Positions 40,519-43,172 of a stretch of DNA of 43,172 nucleotides are shown piece by piece. Below the pieces are notes generated by a model. The model saw only the letters and a program-made list of their open reading frames with translations. It was not told the DNA's origin and did not search any database. Positions within the stretch are counted from its first letter, which is position 1, and every line of letters begins with the position of its first letter. The position numbers and the translations under genes were made by a program. The stretch covers positions 1-43,172 of the forward strand of contig PFBL01000024.1 in NCBI GenBank assembly GCA_002773355.1, in the 5' to 3' direction. The DNA is from Candidatus Kaiserbacteria bacterium CG10_big_fil_rev_8_21_14_0_10_56_12. Its GTDB lineage: Bacteria; Patescibacteriota; Minisyncoccia; Phycocordibacterales; Phycocordibacteraceae.

Positions 40519-41514
40519 ATGTCTCAGGTATTCTACGACCTCTCTTCGCTCCGGCCGCTAGTGCGCAGCCTACAGCCGTCTCAGACATGTCTCGTAACTT
40601 CGCAGACACTTAACACAACACTTGCAGGAGAGATAAAGAAGATCCCTCACATCTCTCTCGTTGTCGTGCCTGATGGAGAGAGGGCCAAGGAGTGGGGTCA
40701 GATCGAGAAACTGCTCCAGCAGTTTATCAAAGTTAAGTTAGATAAGGGGAGTGTGGTTATTGCGCTTGGGGGAGGAACGGTCGGTGACCCGGTGGGGTTC
40801 GCGGCATCCATGTATTTGCGAGGTGTTCGCTACATCCACATACCCACAACGCTTCTCGCGTAGGCTGATAGCGCACACGGGGGCAAGACGGGGATCAACT
40901 TCGGAGGGTATAAGAATCAAGTGTGGACCACTTATCCTGCTGTGGCCACTATCATAGAGCCGCGCTTTTTGGCATCTCTCTCCAGAGAGCAGATCATTGA
41001 TGGTCTAGGAGAAATCATCAAGTTGGGTCTGGTAAAAGACCGCTCTATTCTCACGCTTTTGAAAAAAGTGCACGTGGACACCCTGGTCGCGAGCACACAG
41101 TTGTTGCCCCTACTAAAGAAAGCCATTGCCGCTAAAGCATTTTATGTAAAGGCCGATCCAAGTGAGGTCGGTCTTCGCAAGATACTGAACGCTGGGCATA
41201 CGATTGGCCACGCGCTCGAGCTCAAATACAAAATCCCGCATGGGCGAGCGGTGCTCATCGGGCTTCGCAAGGAGCTATCAGTGTGCGAGGAACTTGGCCT
41301 CACGCCCCCGGCCGTACGAGCGCAGTATGAGGCACTTCTGCACAGTCTCGGCATCCACCTCGAAGACAATCTCGCTATAGACTGGCAGAGCGTCTTGCAC
41401 GACAAAAAAGTCGCTGGGGACCACATCGTACTCCCTGTCATTAAAAAACCAGGGGAGGCAAAACTCGTCTCGATCAAGCTGGCGAGCCTTAAGCACCACC
41501 TCGTTACGTCCTAA
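40519..41514 (+). pseudogene. aroB: 3-dehydroquinate synthase family protein, interrupted by in-frame TAG
   Basis: One frame of 332 codons encodes an AroB-family protein with a single TAG at 40861-40863. Before it: [35 protein letters not shown] (NAD site) and HIPTTLLA. After it: ADSAHGGKTGIN, GLGEIIKLG (metal-binding Glu), NAGHTIGHALE and PHGRAVLIGL (metal-binding His). The stop stands exactly where AroB has Gln in the TTLLAQ-D motif, so one C-to-T change (CAG to TAG) explains it. AroB makes dehydroquinate in the shikimate pathway; no other shikimate gene is in the window. A GTG at 40921 could restart only a C-terminal fragment. Confidence 0.85.
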
Positions 41515-41577
41515 CATCCTCCACCAATGACGCGGTATCCATTGCGGTAAAAGTGAAAAGTATCCTCATGTGTCTGT

Positions 41578-41583
41578 TACAAT
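41578..41583 (+). promoter_or_regulatory. -10 box (TACAAT) for the PsbP-like gene
   Basis: TACAAT ends 6 nt before the ATG at 41590. Confidence 0.55.
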
Positions 41584-41589
41584 TCAAGC

Positions 41590-42216
41590 ATGAGAAATCG
41601 ACAGGGACTGGTGCTTCTTGTTCTACTTGTTATCGCTGTGATGTTGATTGGTGGATATGTATACACGCAAACGATGGCGGGAACGACCGGATGGAAGACG
41701 TACACCAACACAGAATATGGCTTTAGTTTCAAATACCCACCGAATTGGTTCGCAGAGGCAGATAGCGTGGGGAATAGCGTGTCCTTCTCCGAATCTGAAC
41801 GTACCCCGATCTCAAAGATGGCGACGCAAAGACTCGCTGCCTTCTACGTTGGCCGAATGAGGAGCCTCAGGGGGCCTCAATTTGTGACGGCAGAAAAATA
41901 TTTCGATACATATTATGGCGTTACTTCTTTTCTCCCCGGTACGCAGGTCACAGCCCAGTGGATGACCATACAGGGGATCCCCGTTTTTTATCACTACGTC
42001 GTGCGATGATAAAGGTTTCCCCTCTGACAATCGTTTCGAACTATACACCAAGGATCTCAACCTCTCCTTTATTCTCTACGCGGGTACCGCTAGTCAACCG
42101 ACCAGCTATAAGCCCAGCGATATTGAATTAATGAAAAAGGTCATCGGCACACTGAAGTTCTCTGACCCCTCTGTCCGGTTTGTTGATACTGGTGCCGAAC
42201 AAAAGGCTGCACAGTA
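41590..42216 (+). pseudogene. Exported PsbP-like domain protein, frameshifted
   Basis: The N terminus has a membrane anchor or signal (about residues 6-25, LVLLVLLVIAVMLIGGYVY) and then TEYGFSFKYPPNWF, the start of a PsbP-like or related small extracytoplasmic domain. The frame ends at 42009 with TGA. The +1 frame goes on at once with CDDKGFPSDNRFELYTKDLNLSFILYAG to a stop at 42216 and looks like the true C terminus. Removing one base from the T6 run at 41983-41988 joins the two frames. No function is known. Confidence 0.7.
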
Positions 42217-42233
42217 ATCTCGCTCGCGTTTGC

Positions 42234-42239
42234 TACACT
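42234..42239 (+). promoter_or_regulatory. -10 box (TACACT) for the first SemiSWEET-like gene
   Basis: TACACT ends 7 nt before the ATG at 42247 (and 4 nt before another at 42244). Confidence 0.5.
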
Positions 42240-42246
42240 GCTAATG

Positions 42247-42567
42247 ATGCAAGAAGCACTCCACCATCACTATCGTCGCAAACGAGCAGACACACGCGCA
42301 TACCTTTGGTGGGCACGTGGCGTCGATTGGGTAGTGTACCCGATGGGGGTCCTCGGACTTCTTATGGCGATCCCGCAGACCGCGTCGATTTGGGTCTATC
42401 ACGAGACGGCGGGCGTGTCAGTGTTCTCTTGGACGGCGTGGACGCTCATCTCGGCGTTTTGGACACTGTTTGGAATCCTTCACAAGGAGAAACCCATCAT
42501 TTGGATCAACGGGGCGTGGGTAATTGCAAACGCACTCGTTGCCCTTGGAGCCGTCATCTATAGCTGA
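42247..42567 (+). CDS. SemiSWEET-like PQ-loop transporter, first copy
   Basis: A 106-residue protein with three transmembrane helices and the PQ-loop motif in the first: GVLGLLMAIPQTASIWV, followed by TAGVSVFSWTAWTLISAFWTLFGI and a third helix INGAWVIANALVALGAVIYS. This is one triple-helix bundle, as in bacterial SemiSWEET sugar uniporters, which work as dimers. The N terminus is longer and more basic and His-rich (HHHYRRKRADTR) than in typical SemiSWEETs. The substrate is unknown. A paralogue follows about 100 bp downstream. Confidence 0.85.
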   Translation: MQEALHHHYRRKRADTRAYLWWARGVDWVVYPMGVLGLLMAIPQTASIWVYHETAGVSVFSWTAWTLISAFWTLFGILHKEKPIIWINGAWVIANALVALGAVIYS

Positions 42568-42652
42568 GAACGTTTACCTTCTGTGCTTCACCTAGTGTCT
42601 GGCAGGGTTCATCCCCCGTGGGAACCTACTCCTTAGTGACGAGGCGGCGTGC

Positions 42653-42658
42653 TATAAC
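42653..42658 (+). promoter_or_regulatory. -10 box (TATAAC) for the second SemiSWEET-like gene
   Basis: TATAAC ends 9 nt before the ATG at 42668, so the second copy has its own promoter. Confidence 0.45.
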
Positions 42659-42667
42659 TAATTCATC

Positions 42668-43000
42668 ATGCACGGCTTTCATCATATGAGGGCGCGCGTA
42701 CGACAGACGAAGAGTCTGGAGAAGTTCCCCTCGGATAACCCATGGCGCAGGGCGCTCGATTATCTCATGTATGCGGTCGGGCTCCTGGCTCCTCTTGCGC
42801 TGGTCCCCCAAATCCTTCAACTCTACGGCTCGCAGAGCAGTGCGGGTCTCTCGTTTGCCACGTGGGGATTGCTCACCATCGTTACGGCGCTCTGGACCGT
42901 CTATGGCGCCGCGCACCGAGATAAGCAGATCTTTTTCGCTAACCTACTCCTCACTATCTTCAACGGGATCGTCGCAGTCGGTATTTTGCTGTATTCGTAA
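42668..43000 (+). CDS. SemiSWEET-like PQ-loop transporter, second copy
   Basis: A 110-residue triple-helix PQ-loop protein: YAVGLLAPLALVPQILQLY with the Pro-Gln, then SSAGLSFATWGLLTIVTALWTVYGA and a third helix FFANLLLTIFNGIVAVGILLYS. It is a diverged paralogue of the previous gene with the same layout, including a basic N-terminal extension. Two such genes side by side could make a heterodimer instead of two homodimers. It is followed by tRNA-Thr. Confidence 0.85.
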   Translation: MHGFHHMRARVRQTKSLEKFPSDNPWRRALDYLMYAVGLLAPLALVPQILQLYGSQSSAGLSFATWGLLTIVTALWTVYGAAHRDKQIFFANLLLTIFNGIVAVGILLYS

Positions 43001-43011
43001 TTGTTCGGTAG

Positions 43012-43017
43012 TATAGA
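43012..43017 (+). promoter_or_regulatory. -10 box (TATAGA) for tRNA-Thr
   Basis: TATAGA ends 5 nt before the first base of the tRNA, so the transcript would start at or next to the mature 5' end. Confidence 0.45.
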
Positions 43018-43022
43018 CGCAC

Positions 43023-43098
43023 GCCGAGATAGCTCAGTTGGTAGAGCACCACCATGGTAAGGTGGGGGTCGTCGGTTCAATCCCGACTCTCGGCTCCA
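43023..43098 (+). tRNA. tRNA-Thr(GGU)
   Basis: The acceptor GCCGAGA pairs with TCTCGGC. The anticodon stem CCACC/GGTGG closes the loop ATGGTAA with anticodon GGT (threonine ACC/ACU). The T arm is GTCGG-TTCAATC-CCGAC and the discriminator is T. Unlike the other four tRNAs in the window, the 3' CCA is encoded (43096-43098). Confidence 0.95.
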
Positions 43099-43138
43099 GT
43101 TTTGTAGAAAAAGATACTGTACTGACCCCCGTTCTTCA

Positions 43139-43153
43139 GTCCACTTAGTGGAC
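43139..43153 (+). other. Short perfect hairpin downstream of tRNA-Thr
   Basis: GTCCAC-TTA-GTGGAC is a perfect 6-bp stem with a 3-nt loop. There is no T-run after it, so its role as a terminator is doubtful. Confidence 0.35.
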
Positions 43154-43172
43154 AAGTGTGTGCATTGTATCA

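Noticed and set aside
38676-40863. Stop codon reassignment (UAA/UAG to Gln) as the explanation for the apbE and aroB stops
   Set aside because: TAA and TAG end most intact genes in this window (for example pilM, pilB, pilC, gatC, gatA), so a global change of code is ruled out. TGA also ends genes such as ligA and pilN, ruling out the UGA-Gly code.
42901-43155. 84-residue minus-strand frame covering tRNA-Thr
   Set aside because: It is the antisense reading of the tRNA; the GLNRRPPPYHGGALP-like string is a well-known artefact of translating tRNA genes.

Overview
The window looks like a chromosome segment of a Patescibacteria (CPR) bacterium, most like the Parcubacteria/Kaiserbacteria type. This is an inference from gene content: a long compact type IV pilus cluster, tandem SemiSWEET-like proteins, a His/Cys-rich one-helix small protein, secreted dockerin/peptidoglycan-binding proteins, group I introns in tRNA genes, and almost no Shine-Dalgarno sequences. 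TAA, TAG and TGA all end clear genes, so the standard code 11 applies and the UGA-Gly code of some CPR lineages does not. I see no insertion sequence, integrase, CRISPR array or rRNA gene.

Layout. 0-0.8 kb: tRNA-Ser(GCU) and comF on the minus strand. 0.8-12.2 kb: the pilus locus, pilM-N-O-P-like, pilB, a lone receiver protein, pilT, pilC, two pilins, prepilin peptidase, and four minor pilins linked by ATGA-type overlaps. 12.2-16.5 kb: ligA, gatC, gatA and a membrane protein with a HEPN-like RNxxAH motif. 16.6-16.9 kb: initiator tRNA-fMet split by a 246-nt group I intron. 17.1-20.4 kb: a P2A (calcium-type) P-type ATPase and an RdgB/HAM1 pyrophosphatase, each preceded by the same 29-bp palindrome-bearing promoter repeat. 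20.6-25.4 kb: a methyltransferase and a copper operon (CsoR with its operator, CopA, an HMA-DsbD-like membrane protein, a cupredoxin-like protein). 25.5-28.8 kb: an HD-domain protein and a frameshifted P3A proton-pump-type ATPase. 28.9-32.3 kb: XRE regulator plus membrane protein, then DipZ-MsrA-MsrB. 32.3-37.2 kb: small proteins, a MacA/MacB-type exporter and a secreted dockerin protein. 37.2-39.1 kb: DoxX, an FMN-binding protein and ApbE, a probable extracytoplasmic flavin module. 39.1-40.3 kb: tRNA-Met, a free-standing LAGLIDADG endonuclease gene, and tRNA-Asp whose anticodon is split by a 212-nt group I intron. 40.5-43.1 kb: aroB with an in-frame TAG, a frameshifted exported protein, two SemiSWEET-like genes and tRNA-Thr(GGU).

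Three things stand out. (1) Two different tRNAs carry group I introns at different anticodon-loop positions. A homing endonuclease gene sits 8 bp outside one of these tRNAs instead of inside its intron. (2) About twenty genes have a TATACT-like -10 box ending 6-9 nt before the start codon, which predicts leaderless mRNAs as the default. (3) Five reading frames between 25.5 and 42.2 kb are broken by single lesions: two homopolymer frameshifts, two sense-to-stop changes in an identical 13-base context, and one stop at codon 2. This could be sequencing error or real gene decay, and it matters for every function inferred there.

Functionally, the window combines surface motility and DNA uptake (pili, ComF, exporter, dockerin protein) with metal and redox handling at the membrane (copper operon, three P-type ATPases, DipZ/Msr, DoxX/flavin module). 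No stretch over 300 bases lacks a gene; the longest gaps hold the repeat copy and promoter region (16.9-17.1 kb), the region before the HD gene (25.4-25.6 kb) and a hairpin-rich element (40.3-40.5 kb).
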